Part shown: positions 32,082 through 43,926 of the stretch, in pieces
Position numbering within the stretch: position 1 is the first letter of the stretch
Layout: every line of letters begins with the position of its first letter
DNA from: Bosea sp. RAC05
GTDB lineage: Bacteria; Pseudomonadota; Alphaproteobacteria; Rhizobiales; Beijerinckiaceae
Assembly (NCBI RefSeq): GCF_001713455.1
Contig: NZ_CP016464.1
Span: forward strand, 3,148,001-3,212,000
DNA length: 64,000 nt
Reading direction: 5' to 3'
Notes under the pieces: model-generated
Told to the model about the DNA's origin: nothing
What the model saw: only the letters and a program-made list of their open reading frames with translations
Databases searched by the model: none
Translations under genes and position numbers: made by a program

Positions 32082-33059
32082 ATGCGCATCCTGACCCTCG
32101 CGGGGCGGCGTCTGGCCGCCTCGATCCCGACGCTGTTCCTGATCCTGATCGGGGTCTTCGTCCTGCTGCAGTTCGCGCCGGGCGACACGGTCGATGCGCT
32201 GATGGCGCAGATGGGCGGCGGCGACGCCGAGACCGCCAAGCAGCTGCGCCAGTACTACGGGCTCGACGTCTCGGCCTGGGCCCAGCTCGGCAACTACCTC
32301 TGGCGGCTGGTGCGGCTCGACCTCGGCTTCTCGGCGATCTACGGCAAGCCGGTCGCGACCGTCATTGCCGAGCGCCTGCCGGCGACGATCCTGCTGATGA
32401 CGGCGTCGCTCTCGCTCGCCTTCTTCTTCGGCCTGATCTTCGGCGTCATCGCCGCGCGCGGCGTCAACCGCTGGCCCGACACGCTGATCTCAACGCTCGG
32501 CCTCGTCTTTTACGCCATGCCGACTTTCTGGTTCGGGCTGATGGCGATCGTCGTCTTCTCGATCTACCTGCAATGGCTGCCGGCCGGCGGCTTCGAGGAC
32601 ATCACGGTGGCCCGAACCGGCTTCGCGCGCACGCTCGACATCGCCAGCCATCTCGTCCTGCCGACGCTGACGCTCGCGCTGTTCTACATGGCGATCTATC
32701 TGCGCATCATGCGCGGCTCGATGCTGGAGGTGCTGACGCTCGACTTCGTCCGCACCGCCCGCGCCAAGGGCATGGACGAGACCCGCGTCGTCGTCCGCCA
32801 CGTCCTGCGCAACGCGCTGCTGCCAATGGTGACGCTGATCGGCCTGCAGGCCGGCACGATGCTGGGCGGCTCGGTCGTGGTCGAGAGCGTCTTCTCCCTG
32901 CCGGGGCTCGGCCGCCTCGCCTATGAATCGGTGATCCAGCGCGATCTCAACACGCTGCTCGGCATCGTCTTCGTCTCGGCGCTGCTCGTCATCACCGTCA
33001 ATTTCATCGTCGACCTGCTCTACGCCCGGCTCGACCCGCGCATCACGACGGGGAGCTGA
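32082..33059 (+). CDS. ABC transporter permease, DppB-like
   Basis: A 325-residue inner membrane permease with about six transmembrane segments. The N-terminal LILIGVFVLLQFAPGD and the EAA loop region RTARAKGMDETRVVVRHVLRNALLPMVTLIGLQ are typical of DppB/OppB subunits. It lies 31 bases after the binding-protein gene and 4 bases before the second permease gene. Confidence 0.95.
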   Translation: MRILTLAGRRLAASIPTLFLILIGVFVLLQFAPGDTVDALMAQMGGGDAETAKQLRQYYGLDVSAWAQLGNYLWRLVRLDLGFSAIYGKPVATVIAERLPATILLMTASLSLAFFFGLIFGVIAARGVNRWPDTLISTLGLVFYAMPTFWFGLMAIVVFSIYLQWLPAGGFEDITVARTGFARTLDIASHLVLPTLTLALFYMAIYLRIMRGSMLEVLTLDFVRTARAKGMDETRVVVRHVLRNALLPMVTLIGLQAGTMLGGSVVVESVFSLPGLGRLAYESVIQRDLNTLLGIVFVSALLVITVNFIVDLLYARLDPRITTGS

Positions 33060-33063
33060 CGCG

Positions 33064-33894
33064 ATGTCCTTCCTGAAGCTCTATTTCCGCAGCCCGCCGG
33101 CGGTGATCGGCCTCCTGCTCCTGATGCTCGTGCTCGCCATGGCGGTCAGCGCCGACTGGCTCTATCCGCGCGATCCCCTGGCGTTGGCGGGGCGGCCGCT
33201 GATCTGGCCATTCGCCAATCCCCGCTTCCTGCTCGGCACCGACAATTCCGGCCGCGACATCGCCGCCCAGATCTTCCATGGCGCGCGCATCTCGTTGCTG
33301 ATCGGCCTCGTCGCGACGCTGATCTCGGTGGTGATCGGAATCACCATCGGCGCCGTCGCCGGCTATTACGGCGACTGGGTCGACACCGTCCTGATGCGCG
33401 TCACCGAGGCGTTCCAGACCCTGCCGAACTTCATCCTGCTGCTGGTCCTCGTCGCCGTCTTCGGCTCCACCATCACCACGGTCACGGTCGCGATCGGCAT
33501 CGTCTCCTGGCCGGCCTCGGCGCGGCTGACGCGGGCCGAGTTCCTGTCCCTGCGCAACCGCGAATTCGTCCAGGCCGGCCGGACGCTGGGCCTGCGCGAC
33601 GCCAGGCTGATCTTCGGCGAGATCCTGCCCAACGCCCTGCCCCCGGTCATCGTCTACGCCAGCGTCGTCATGGCGATCGCGATCCTGCTCGAAAGCGCGC
33701 TCGCCTTCCTCAAGCTGTCGGACCCCAACGTCGCCTCCTGGGGCAATCTGATCGGCGCCGGCCGCGACGTGCTGCGGGTGCAGTGGTACGTCTCCGCCAT
33801 TCCCGGCATCGCCATCCTGGTCACGGTGCTGGCCGTCTCGCTCGTCGGGCAGGGCCTGAACGACGCGCTGAACCCGAGGCTGAAGGGCCGATGA
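33064..33894 (+). CDS. ABC transporter permease, DppC-like
   Basis: A 276-residue permease. LLGTDNSGRDIAAQIFHGARISLLIG near residue 60 is the DppC/OppC N-terminal signature, and EFVQAGRTLGLRDARLIFGEILPNALPPVIVY is the EAA loop that contacts the ATPase. Its stop overlaps the start of the ATPase gene (ATGA at 33891-33894), implying coupled translation and a stoichiometric complex. Confidence 0.95.
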   Translation: MSFLKLYFRSPPAVIGLLLLMLVLAMAVSADWLYPRDPLALAGRPLIWPFANPRFLLGTDNSGRDIAAQIFHGARISLLIGLVATLISVVIGITIGAVAGYYGDWVDTVLMRVTEAFQTLPNFILLLVLVAVFGSTITTVTVAIGIVSWPASARLTRAEFLSLRNREFVQAGRTLGLRDARLIFGEILPNALPPVIVYASVVMAIAILLESALAFLKLSDPNVASWGNLIGAGRDVLRVQWYVSAIPGIAILVTVLAVSLVGQGLNDALNPRLKGR

Positions 33895-35513
33895 GCGCCA
33901 TCCTCACCCTCGACGCGGTCAGCGTCAGCCTGCCCCGGAATGCCGACCGCCCCCATGCGATGAGCGAGGTCTCGCTGTCGCTCTCCGCCAACGAGATTCT
34001 CTGCGTCGTCGGCGAATCCGGCTCCGGCAAGTCGATGACGGCCAATGCCGTGATGCGTCTCCTGCCGCCCGGCGTCGCCCTCGATGGCGGGCGCATCCTG
34101 TTCGAGGGGCGCGATCTCGCGGGCCTCACCGAGCCGCAGATGCGCAAGGTCCGCGGCGCCGGCATCGCGATGATCTTCCAGGAGCCGATGACGGCGCTGA
34201 ACCCGCTGCGCTCCATCGGCGACCAGATCGGCGAGATGTTCCAGCTCCACACCGATCTCGGCAAGGCGCAGATCCGGGACAAGGTCCAGGCCCTGCTCGA
34301 CGAGGTGCGGATCCCCGATCCCGTCGCGGCCGCAAAAGCCTATCCGCACGAGCTCTCCGGCGGCCAGCGCCAGCGCGCCATGATCGCCATGGCGCTGGCG
34401 CTCGATCCGAGGGTGCTGATCGCCGACGAGCCGACGACGGCGCTCGACGTCACCACCCAGGCCCAGATCCTCGAACTGATCCGCGACCTCCAGAAGCGCA
34501 AGGGCACCGCCGTCCTGTTCATCACCCATGATTTCGGCGTCGTCGCCGAGATCGCCGACCGCGTCGCGGTGATGAGCCAGGGCCGCGTCGTCGAGCAGGG
34601 CACGGCGGCAGAGGTGCTCGGCAATCCCCAGCACCCCTATACGAAGCAGCTCATCGCGGCCGTCCCGCCGCTGAAAGCCCCTGCACCCCGCGAACTCGCG
34701 ACCGAGACGATTCTCGCGGTCGAGCACGTCTCCAAGACCTATCGCAGCGGCGGCTTCCTCGGCCGCGGCCAGCGCGTCACCCATGCGGTCAAGGATGTGT
34801 CGCTCGTCCTGCCCAAGGGCGCGACGCTGGGCATCGTCGGCGAATCCGGCTCGGGCAAGTCGACGCTGGCGCGCTGCCTGGTGCGCCTGATCGACCCCGA
34901 GAGCGGCGCCATCCGCATCGGCGGCACCGATATCGCCAGCCTCTCCAAGTCAGAGCTGCGCGCCGAGACGCGCCATATCCAGATGGTCTTCCAGGACCCC
35001 TTCGCCTCGCTCAACCCGCGCCGCAAGGCGGGCGATGCGGTCGCCCAGGGCCTGATCGTCCACGGTACACCCCGCGCCGAGGCGCGGGCGCGGGCGCGCG
35101 AACTCTTCGCGCTGGTCGGGCTCGACCCGGCGGCGACCGAGCGCTACCCGCATGAGTTCTCCGGCGGCCAGCGCCAGCGCATCGGCCTGGCGCGCGCGCT
35201 CGCCCTGGAGCCGCGCGTGCTGGTCGCCGACGAGCCCGTCTCGGCGCTCGACGTCTCCGTGCAGGCGCAGGTGCTGAAGCTGCTGGCCGACCTGCGCCAG
35301 CGCCTCGGCCTCTCGATCGTCTTCATCACCCATGACCTGCGCGTCGCGGCCCAGGTCTGCGATCTCGTGGCGGTGATGAAGAACGGCGAGGTTGTCGAAG
35401 CCGGCCCGATCGGGCAGGTCTTCGGCGCGCCGCAGCACGCCTATACCCAGGCCCTCCTCGCTGCGATCCCCGGCCGCGACTTCGGCGTCAGGTCGCACGC
35501 CGCAGCCGGGTAG
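33891..35513 (+). CDS. ABC transporter ATPase, fused DppD-DppF type
   Basis: A 540-residue protein containing two complete ATPase domains. The first has [29 protein letters not shown] and [12 protein letters not shown]; the second has [29 protein letters not shown] and [12 protein letters not shown]. Each half ends in the oligopeptide-transporter tail, [14 protein letters not shown] or [13 protein letters not shown]. It powers the DppBC-like permease. Such fused ATPases are common in Rhizobiales; one gene supplies both nucleotide-binding sites. Confidence 0.95.
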   Translation: MSAILTLDAVSVSLPRNADRPHAMSEVSLSLSANEILCVVGESGSGKSMTANAVMRLLPPGVALDGGRILFEGRDLAGLTEPQMRKVRGAGIAMIFQEPMTALNPLRSIGDQIGEMFQLHTDLGKAQIRDKVQALLDEVRIPDPVAAAKAYPHELSGGQRQRAMIAMALALDPRVLIADEPTTALDVTTQAQILELIRDLQKRKGTAVLFITHDFGVVAEIADRVAVMSQGRVVEQGTAAEVLGNPQHPYTKQLIAAVPPLKAPAPRELATETILAVEHVSKTYRSGGFLGRGQRVTHAVKDVSLVLPKGATLGIVGESGSGKSTLARCLVRLIDPESGAIRIGGTDIASLSKSELRAETRHIQMVFQDPFASLNPRRKAGDAVAQGLIVHGTPRAEARARARELFALVGLDPAATERYPHEFSGGQRQRIGLARALALEPRVLVADEPVSALDVSVQAQVLKLLADLRQRLGLSIVFITHDLRVAAQVCDLVAVMKNGEVVEAGPIGQVFGAPQHAYTQALLAAIPGRDFGVRSHAAAG

Positions 35514-35544
35514 AACGCGCCGCGGACGTGCAGGGTGATCCCGC

Positions 35545-35564
35545 GCCGCCTCGCGCGAGGCGGC
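35545..35564. terminator. Bidirectional hairpin between convergent genes
   Basis: GCCGCCTCGCGCGAGGCGGC is a perfect 20-bp palindrome in the 55-base gap between the ABC ATPase gene and the convergent glycerol kinase gene. It has no long T-run, so termination is probable by position rather than proven. Confidence 0.45.
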
Positions 35565-35568
35565 TGCC

Positions 35569-37086
35569 TCAAGGGTCGCTCAGCGTCCGCCGCACCGCGT
35601 CGCGCCAGCCCGCGATCTTGCGGCGGCGCTCGCTGTCGGCCATGCCGGGCGTGAAGCGGCGTTCCAGGCGCCAGAGATCGGCGAAGCGGTCCGGCTCGGG
35701 CAGCAGCCCCGCGTCGAGCCCGGCGAGATAGGCCGCCCCCAGCGCCGTCGTCTCGCGCAGGCTCGGCCGGTCGACCGGCAGGTCGAGCAGGTCGGCCAGG
35801 CGCTGCATCGTCCAGTCCGAGGCCGCCATGCCGCCATCGACGCGCAGCACCGAGCGGGTCCCTTCCCCGGCGCCGCCCGCGCTCTGTCCCCAGTCGGCAT
35901 GCATCGCTTCGATCAGGTCGAGCGTCTGGTAGCAGACGGCCTCCAGCGCCGCCTTGGCGAATTCGCGCGGACCGCTGTTGCGGGTCAGCCCGAAGATCGC
36001 GCCGCGCGCCTCGGCGTCCCAATGCGGCGCGCCGAGCCCGACGAAGGCCGGCACCAAATAGACCTCCTGCGCCGGATCGGCGGCGCGCGCCAGCGGGCCG
36101 GTTTCGCTCGCCTCCTTGATCAGGCCGAGCCCGTCGCGCAGCCATTGCACCGCCGCGCCCGCGATGAAGATCGAGCCCTCCAGCGCATAGGTCCGCCGGC
36201 CCTCCAGCTGATAGGCGACCGTGCTGAGCAGCCGGTGCTGCGAGGCGACCGGCGCCTCGCCGGTGTTGAGCAGCGCGAAGCAGCCCGTGCCATAGGTCGA
36301 CTTCACCATGCCCGGCGCGAAACAGGCCTGGCCGATCGTCGCCGCCTGCTGGTCGCCGGCGATGCCGCGCACGGGGATGGCGGCGCCCAGCAGCGCCGGG
36401 TCGGTCTGCCCAAACAGCCCGGCGCAGTCCCTCACCTGCGGCAGCAGCGAGGCCGGGATATCGAACAGCGCCAGCAGCTCCTCGTCCCAGACGCCGCGAT
36501 GGATGTCGAAGATCAGGCTGCGCGAGGCGTTGGTCGCGTCCGTCGCATGCACGGCTCCGCCGGTCAGGCGCCAGAGCAGGAAGCTGTCGACCGTGCCGAA
36601 GGCGAGTTCGCCGGCTTCCGCCCGGCGCCGGGCGCCCGGCACATTGTCGAGCAGCCAGGCGATCTTGGTCGCCGAGAAATAAGGGTCGATGCGCAGGCCC
36701 GTGCGGGCCGCGACCAGCCCCTCATGGCCGGCCGCGACGAGCGCCGCGCAGGCCGGCGCCGTGCGGCGGTCCTGCCAGACGATGGCGCGGTGGATGGCAC
36801 GGCCGGTCTTTCGGTCCCAGACCAGCGTCGTCTCGCGCTGGTTGGTGATGCCGATCGCAGCGATGTCGGCGGCGGCCAGCCCGGCCTTCGCGATCGCCTC
36901 GCGGCAGGTCGCCAGCACGCTTTCCCAGATGTCCTCCGGCTCGTGCTCGACCCAGCCGGAGGCCGGAAAGTGCTGGGCGAACTCGCGCTGCGCGCTGGCG
37001 ACGAGCCCGAGGCCCGAATCGAAGACGAGCGCACGCGACGAGGTCGTGCCCTGGTCGATCGCGAGGAGATGGCGTGCGGCGGCCAT
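35569..37086 (-). CDS. glpK: Glycerol kinase
   Basis: A 505-residue FGGY-family kinase. [17 protein letters not shown] opens the ATP-binding fold, WQDRRTAP and [16 protein letters not shown] are typical of GlpK, and [13 protein letters not shown] covers the catalytic Asp. GGGAGG precedes the ATG at 37086 with 5-base spacing; the longer open frame is not needed. It phosphorylates glycerol to glycerol-3-phosphate. No glpF, glpD or glp repressor is adjacent, so it is a stand-alone gene here. Confidence 0.94.
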   Translation of the reverse strand: MAAARHLLAIDQGTTSSRALVFDSGLGLVASAQREFAQHFPASGWVEHEPEDIWESVLATCREAIAKAGLAAADIAAIGITNQRETTLVWDRKTGRAIHRAIVWQDRRTAPACAALVAAGHEGLVAARTGLRIDPYFSATKIAWLLDNVPGARRRAEAGELAFGTVDSFLLWRLTGGAVHATDATNASRSLIFDIHRGVWDEELLALFDIPASLLPQVRDCAGLFGQTDPALLGAAIPVRGIAGDQQAATIGQACFAPGMVKSTYGTGCFALLNTGEAPVASQHRLLSTVAYQLEGRRTYALEGSIFIAGAAVQWLRDGLGLIKEASETGPLARAADPAQEVYLVPAFVGLGAPHWDAEARGAIFGLTRNSGPREFAKAALEAVCYQTLDLIEAMHADWGQSAGGAGEGTRSVLRVDGGMAASDWTMQRLADLLDLPVDRPSLRETTALGAAYLAGLDAGLLPEPDRFADLWRLERRFTPGMADSERRRKIAGWRDAVRRTLSDP

Positions 37087-37364
37087 GTCGGCCTCCCTTT
37101 CTGCAGCTGCGGCCCGTCTTGCCCGGGCCATGGCGCCGGAGACTGGCGCAAGCCTCCCCGCCAGGGCAAGGCCTGAGCCTCCACCGCCGAACGGACCGCG
37201 ACAGAAGGTTCCGCTTGGCACTGCGGTCCCGCTGTTGTTACGCTTCGAATCCAAGGCGCGTCAGGGCTTTCGCCCGATGCGTCCGCAGGGACATCCGTCG
37301 CGAGGCGAGCCCGGCGGCAGGTCAGGGGAACGGCGGCGTGGAGGTCGAGGACCGGCAGGAGCGG

Positions 37365-38495
37365 ATGATGGCGGCGGCGGCGCTGCCGCATGGCCACGGC
37401 GCCAGCCCGCCACCGGCCAGCGCCTTGCTCGGCGCGGCTTTCGGCCAGCACATCGCCGGACCCGGAGCCCCCCTCGGCGGCACCCGCCCCGCCGCCGGCC
37501 CGCAAGCCACGCCACGCAATCCGCCCGCGACCTATGCCGCGCTCGACCTCGGCACCAACAATTGCCGCCTGCTGATCGCCCGGCCGGCGCAGCACGGCTT
37601 TCGCGTCGTCGACGCCTTCTCGCGCATCGTGCGGCTGGGCGAAGGGCTCGCCGCCAGCAGCCGCCTCTGCGACGCGGCGATGGACCGCGCCGTCGAGGCG
37701 CTCAAGATCTGCCGCGGCAAGATGCTCCACCGCAATGTCAGCCGCGCCAGGCTGGTGACGACGGAAGCCTGCCGTGCGGCGATCAACGGCTCCGATTTCG
37801 TCCGCCGCGTCGCGGCCGAGGCGCAGCTCGAGCTCGAGATCATCGACCAGCGCACGGAAGCCGCGCTGGCCGTCTCCGGCTGCGCCGCGCTGGCCGACCC
37901 CGCCGCCGAGGGCGTCATCGTCTTCGACATCGGTGGCGGCTCGACCGAGATCATCTGGATGGGCGGCCGCAACGAGGCGCGCGACCCGGCCGCACGCATC
38001 CGCGAATGGGCCTCGCTGCCGATCGGCGTCGTCACCGTGGCCGAGCGCTACGGCGGCGTCGACGTCAGCCGCGCGCTGTTCGAGACGATGGTCGAGGATT
38101 GTGCGCGCGAATTGAAGGCCTTCGCCGCAAAGGCCGCCGCCGCCAGCGGCGCCCGGAATTTCCACCTGCTCGGCACCTCCGGCACGGTGACGACGGTCGC
38201 CGGGATCCATCTCGGCCTCGCCCGCTATGACCGGCGCGAGGTCGACGGCTTGTGGATGCGGCAGGACGACATCCTCGCCGTCATCGACCGGCTCGTCGAA
38301 ATGGACTACGCAGCCCGGGCGGCCAATGCCTGCATCGGCCGCGAGCGGGCCGATCTCGTGCTGGCCGGCTGCGCCATCTTCGAAGCGATCCGCCGCGCCT
38401 TCCCCAGCGAGCGCGTCCGCATCGCCGATCGTGGCCTGCGCGAGGGCATCCTGCTCAGGATGATGCATGAAGACCGCGCCTGGCGCCGGAGATGA
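37365..38495 (+). CDS. Ppx/GppA family exopolyphosphatase / pppGpp phosphatase
   Basis: A 376-residue protein of the ASKHA fold. YAALDLGTNNCRLLIARP near residue 57 and VIVFDIGGGSTEIIW near 185 are the two phosphate-binding signatures. LLGTSGTVTTVAGIHLGL near 268 follows. The first ~55 residues are an unconserved Pro/Ala/Gly-rich extension. AGGAG lies just before two adjacent ATGs (37365, 37368). It removes phosphate from polyphosphate or pppGpp. It is followed at 45 bases by rlmE, a linkage common in Rhizobiales. Ppx versus GppA cannot be decided. Confidence 0.9.
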   Translation: MMAAAALPHGHGASPPPASALLGAAFGQHIAGPGAPLGGTRPAAGPQATPRNPPATYAALDLGTNNCRLLIARPAQHGFRVVDAFSRIVRLGEGLAASSRLCDAAMDRAVEALKICRGKMLHRNVSRARLVTTEACRAAINGSDFVRRVAAEAQLELEIIDQRTEAALAVSGCAALADPAAEGVIVFDIGGGSTEIIWMGGRNEARDPAARIREWASLPIGVVTVAERYGGVDVSRALFETMVEDCARELKAFAAKAAAASGARNFHLLGTSGTVTTVAGIHLGLARYDRREVDGLWMRQDDILAVIDRLVEMDYAARAANACIGRERADLVLAGCAIFEAIRRAFPSERVRIADRGLREGILLRMMHEDRAWRRR

Positions 38496-38540
38496 GATGA
38501 CGCTGTCCCCACGACCCGCCTTCGCGATCCGGCCCCCGGC

Positions 38541-39377
38541 ATGAGCGGCGGCGGCAAGACAGGAGGCGGCAAGGCCGGGGGCAAGGGCACCGGTTCGTCG
38601 AAGACGGGCGCGACCAAGGCCGGCGGGGCCGGCGGCGCGCGCGTGCCCGGCAAGCAGGCTCCCAAGACCGTGGCCGGCGGCGGCGGCGCGCGAGACATGC
38701 GCGTCAAGGTCAAGAAGGCCGGCAAGCTCAAGCATTCCTCGCAGCTCTGGCTCGAGCGCCAGCTCAACGACCCCTATGTGAAGCGCGCCCGCGAGCTGGG
38801 CTACCGCTCCCGCGCCGCCTTCAAGCTCGAGGAGATGGACGACAAGTACCATTTCCTGAAGCCGGGCCAGAAGCTGATCGATCTCGGCTGCGCGCCGGGC
38901 GGCTGGTGCCAGATCGCGGCGGCGCGGATCGGCCTCGACAAGGGCAAGGGCCGCATCGTCGGCATCGACCTGCTGCCGGTCGACCCCATCCCCGGCGTCG
39001 ACCTGGTCGAGATGGACTTCATGGACGAGGAGGCCCCCGCCCTCCTCACCCAGCGCCTGGGCGGTCGCGCCGACGGGGTCATGTCCGACATGGCCGCCAA
39101 CACCACCGGCCACAAGAAGACCGACCACATCAAGATCATCGCGCTCGCCGAGGCGGCGCTCGACTTCGCCCATTCGGTGCTGGCCCCGGGCGGCTTCTTC
39201 CTCGCCAAGCTGTTCCAGGGCGGCGACAGCGCCACCCTGCTGGGCGGGCTGAAGCGCGACTTCACCACGGTGCGCAACATCAAGCCGGCCTCGAGCCGCT
39301 CGGATTCCTCGGAACTCTATGTCCTGGCGACGGGGTTCCGGCGCAGGGCGGAAGAGCCGGGCGAGGACGCCGCGTAG
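38541..39377 (+). CDS. rlmE: 23S rRNA 2'-O-methyltransferase RlmE (FtsJ/RrmJ)
   Basis: A 278-residue methyltransferase. LIDLGCAPGGWCQIAA near residue 113 is the SAM-binding loop. The catalytic K-D-K-E set is visible as Lys near 92, Asp in VMSDMAAN near 185, Lys in FLAKLFQG near 225 and Glu near 260. It methylates U2552 of 23S rRNA in the A-loop. The first ~55 residues are Gly/Lys-rich and low complexity, an extension not found in E. coli RlmE (209 residues). Confidence 0.95.
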   Translation: MSGGGKTGGGKAGGKGTGSSKTGATKAGGAGGARVPGKQAPKTVAGGGGARDMRVKVKKAGKLKHSSQLWLERQLNDPYVKRARELGYRSRAAFKLEEMDDKYHFLKPGQKLIDLGCAPGGWCQIAAARIGLDKGKGRIVGIDLLPVDPIPGVDLVEMDFMDEEAPALLTQRLGGRADGVMSDMAANTTGHKKTDHIKIIALAEAALDFAHSVLAPGGFFLAKLFQGGDSATLLGGLKRDFTTVRNIKPASSRSDSSELYVLATGFRRRAEEPGEDAA

Positions 39378-39405
39378 TGTTGGTTGGGCGCCAGGAGGCC
39401 GCCGT

Positions 39406-40029
39406 TCAGTCCCGCTCCGGAAACAGATCGCGCGGCAGCCGATCGGGCCGGTAGGTCCCCGGCTTGCTCTTCTCCACCGAGTGCCAGACCCATATCCCGA
39501 AGCCGGCCAGCGCGAGCATCGGGAACAGTATCTCCGCAACAGGGATGGTGCCGTCCGCCGTCTTCAGCAGGATGAAGCCGCCCGCGCCACCGAAGACGAT
39601 CAGGAAGATGACGAGCGCGATCTGCAGGACGCGGTGCCGGCCCTCCGGCACGCCGCGCAGGAAGCGGATGCGCGCGGCTTCCTCCAGCGGAATGCGCCGG
39701 TGCAGATCCTCGACAAAGGCGATGAAGACGGGATCGCGCTCGGGATCGTCGGCGCCCCATTGGCTGCCGGAATGCACCTGCAGCGGGTTGCCGCGATCGA
39801 AGACGAGTTCGATCATCGTCTCCCAGGGGCTGCTCTTGCCGCCCTGGACTGCCTGGATCCGCACCGAGCGCAGTTGCGAGAAGGGGCGCAGCCCGTCCCG
39901 GCCGTCGAGCGCATAGCGGACGCCCTCGTCGCTCAGCGTCAGCCGCGCCTCCGCGCGCTTGAGGCGCATCGAGCCATCGCCGATCGCGAGGTCGTAATCA
40001 GCCGGGGCGCGAGGTTCCACCGGGTCCAT
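39406..40029 (-). CDS. Hypothetical protein with two C-terminal membrane segments
   Basis: A 207-residue protein from the ATG at 40029 (MDPVEPRAPADYD). The first ~130 residues look like a soluble beta-rich region (RLTLSDEGVRYALDGRDGLRPFSQLRSVRI, ETMIELVFDRGNPLQVHSG), reminiscent of a PH-like domain. Two hydrophobic segments follow (VLQIALVIFLIVFGGAGGFILL and VAEILFPMLALAGFGIWVW) and a charged tail. No family is recognised with confidence. It is convergent with rlmE and 52 bases downstream of the MFS gene on the same strand, possibly co-transcribed. Confidence 0.7.
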   Translation of the reverse strand: MDPVEPRAPADYDLAIGDGSMRLKRAEARLTLSDEGVRYALDGRDGLRPFSQLRSVRIQAVQGGKSSPWETMIELVFDRGNPLQVHSGSQWGADDPERDPVFIAFVEDLHRRIPLEEAARIRFLRGVPEGRHRVLQIALVIFLIVFGGAGGFILLKTADGTIPVAEILFPMLALAGFGIWVWHSVEKSKPGTYRPDRLPRDLFPERD

Positions 40030-40081
40030 GCCGCATCCTGCCCTGCCGAGCCGGCCGATGACAAGACGCGCGCGACGGCCG

Positions 40082-41533
40082 CTACTCCAGCGGCTTCTGG
40101 TCCGAAATCGCCTGCGCCGTCGCCTTCGGCGCACTGGTTGGCGGCTCGGTCAGGATATGCCCGGACACCTCGGCCCCGGCATCGGGGGCGAGCCGCGCCA
40201 TCATCAGCACGGAGGAGGCCGAGATCAGTCCGACCAGCACGAAGGCGGGCCAGAAATCGGCCGCACCCAGCGCGCCCCCGCCATGGACGAGATTGGCGGC
40301 CTCCAGCGCGAAGGCGCCGATGGTGACGCCCATGCTGAGCGAAAGCTGCTGCGCCACGCTCGACAGGCTGGTCGCGCCCGACATGTCCCGGTTGGAGACA
40401 TCGGCATAGCTCAGCGCATTGATGCCGGTGAACTGCAGCGAGCGGAAGCAGCCGCCGACCAGCAGCACGCAGAGCATGATCCAGTGCGGCGTCGACGGCG
40501 TGAACAGCCCGGACGCCGCGAGGAAGGCCGCGCCGACCACGGCATTGACGGTCAGCACGCGCCGGAAGCCGTAGCGGGCGAGGATGGTCTTGGCCGCCGT
40601 CTTCATCAGCAACGCGCCCGCCGCCGAGACGAAGGTGATCAGCCCCGACTGCAGCGCGTCGAGCCCGAACCCGAGCTGCAGCATCAGCGGCAGTAGGAAG
40701 GGAATCGCGCCGATGCCGGTCCGGAAGATCGAGCCGCCGACGACCCCGATCCGGTAGGTCGGGATCTTCAAAAGCGACAGGTTCAGCACGGGATGGGCGA
40801 CGCGTCGCGAATGGAACCAGTAGGCGACGAGCGACGCGATGCCCGCGGCGACGCAGCCATAGGAGACCGCTTCGGGCACGAGATGGCGCCCGCCCGTCGC
40901 CAGCCCTAGCATCAGGCTGGCGAAGCCGAAGGCCGAGAGCAGGAAGCCGCGAATGTCGAGCGGGGCGACGTCCTCCTCGCGCACATCCTCGAAGAACAGG
41001 CTCGCCAGCACGATGCCGACGATGCCGATCGGGATGTTGATGAAGAAGATCCAGCGCCAGTCGAAATAGGTGGTGATGAAGCCGCCCAGCGGTGGCCCGA
41101 CGACGGGGCCGACCAGCGCCGGAACGGTCAGATAGGCGAGCGCGCCGACGAGCTCGGCCTTGCTGACGCTGCGCAGGATCACGAGGCGGCCGACCGGGAC
41201 CATCATCGCCCCGCCCATGCCCTGCACGAAGCGCGCGCCGACGAAGGCGCCGAGCGAATTCGACAGCGCGCACAGCACCGAGCCCAGCATGAACACCGCC
41301 AGCGCCGCCCGGAAGATCGTGCGCGCGCCATAGCGGTCCGCCATCCAGCCGGAGATCGGGATGAAGACCGCGAGGCTGACGAGATAGGAGGTCAGCGCCA
41401 GCTTCAGCGCGATCGGATCCTCGCCGAGCGACTGCGCGATCACCGGCAGCGAGGTCGCGATCACCGTCGAATCGGTGTTCTCCATGAACAGCGCACAGGC
41501 GACGATCAGGGGCAGGAGCTTGGCGCGCTGCAA
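40082..41533 (-). CDS. MFS transporter, DHA2 (EmrB/QacA) drug-efflux family
   Basis: A 483-residue protein with about 14 hydrophobic segments. ALFMENTDSTVIATSLP is the DHA2 motif D1, GWMADRYGARTIFRAAL is motif A, ARFVQGMGGAMMVPVGRLVI is motif B, and VGPVVGPPLGGFITTYFDWRWIFFINIPIG is motif C with the characteristic run into the next helix. The start is TTG at 41533, with GAGGA 8 bases upstream. It probably exports drugs or other small hydrophobic compounds by proton antiport; substrates are unknown. Confidence 0.93.
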   Translation of the reverse strand: MQRAKLLPLIVACALFMENTDSTVIATSLPVIAQSLGEDPIALKLALTSYLVSLAVFIPISGWMADRYGARTIFRAALAVFMLGSVLCALSNSLGAFVGARFVQGMGGAMMVPVGRLVILRSVSKAELVGALAYLTVPALVGPVVGPPLGGFITTYFDWRWIFFINIPIGIVGIVLASLFFEDVREEDVAPLDIRGFLLSAFGFASLMLGLATGGRHLVPEAVSYGCVAAGIASLVAYWFHSRRVAHPVLNLSLLKIPTYRIGVVGGSIFRTGIGAIPFLLPLMLQLGFGLDALQSGLITFVSAAGALLMKTAAKTILARYGFRRVLTVNAVVGAAFLAASGLFTPSTPHWIMLCVLLVGGCFRSLQFTGINALSYADVSNRDMSGATSLSSVAQQLSLSMGVTIGAFALEAANLVHGGGALGAADFWPAFVLVGLISASSVLMMARLAPDAGAEVSGHILTEPPTSAPKATAQAISDQKPLE

Positions 41534-41771
41534 GACGGATGTCCTCGCGGGGAGATGGCAGCCTTAACGCCCGCAGCCGGGCAAGACGAGGGCAGGATCG
41601 GCGCAGAATCGGCTCCAGACCGGGCGCGACGCGCAAGGCCGCCATGCGTTTCATTCCAGACCCAGGCTCCGGAGCAGCGCTGCCATGCGTTTTGCGCCGT
41701 GACATCCAGCGAAACGGACCCCCATCTGAAGGATGCAGGGGCGCAAACCGTCACGCTTCCGGAGGTCTCCG

Positions 41772-42116
41772 ATGTTCGACCGTCTTCCTTTCCCCGCGCT
41801 GCGCCAGGGCCTTCGCTTCACCGGGCTGTGCATCCTCGCCGGGCTCGGCCTCGCCGGTGCGAGCGGGCGCGCCGCCCAGGCCCAGCCGGCCCCGGGCCCT
41901 TCGACCAGCTGGGAAATCGGCTGCGCCCAGAGCGTGGTCTCCCCCGGCTACGGCGACGCCCTTCGCGTCATGAACTGCATGCGCCAGAAGGACTGCCAGG
42001 AGATGGCCAACCGCGAGGGCCACAGCGTTTTCGCTGCCGGCTGCTTCGGCGTCTCCCCGAGCCCGGCACGCGTGCCCGCCGGCGCCGTGCGCTCGAACCC
42101 GCAGCGCCAGGGTTAG
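41772..42116 (+). CDS. Hypothetical secreted small protein
   Basis: A 114-residue protein with a signal peptide (FTGLCILAGLGLAGASG, likely cut near AAQAQ around residue 38). The mature part has four Cys (IGCAQS, MNCMRQKDCQEM, AAGCFG), suggesting disulfides in the periplasm. GGAGG is 6 bases before the ATG at 41772, strongly supporting this start. No family is recognised. It is divergent from the MFS gene and lies upstream of guaB. Confidence 0.7.
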   Translation: MFDRLPFPALRQGLRFTGLCILAGLGLAGASGRAAQAQPAPGPSTSWEIGCAQSVVSPGYGDALRVMNCMRQKDCQEMANREGHSVFAAGCFGVSPSPARVPAGAVRSNPQRQG

Positions 42117-42144
42117 CCCCGTCCCTCTCCCGACCGCCAACCTT

Positions 42145-42176
42145 CGCCGCGCCGCAGCAAATTTTGTGGCGCGGCG
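42145..42176 (+). terminator. GC-rich hairpin between the secreted protein gene and guaB
   Basis: CGCCGCGCC pairs with GGCGCGGCG around a 14-base AT-containing loop. It lies 29 bases after the stop of the secreted-protein gene. There is no T-run, so it may terminate weakly or act as a leader structure for guaB. Confidence 0.4.
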
Positions 42177-42182
42177 CTCTAG

Positions 42183-43778
<1,596 letters not shown>

Positions 43779-43926
43779 CAACGGGCAGCGCGTCTATCCA
43801 CCGTCTTCTGCGGCACGGCGGCCCTTCGCGGGGCCGCCGTGCTTGCATTCGGGCCCCATCTTCGCTTCCCTGCCGGGCATGCGAGGTCCGGCCCGTGGCC
43901 GCGCGCCCGGCCGGTCGGAGACGCAG

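Noticed and set aside
36564..39539. 991-codon minus-strand open frame opposite ppx and rlmE
   Set aside because: Runs antisense through two real genes and overlaps glpK in another frame; composition is low complexity.
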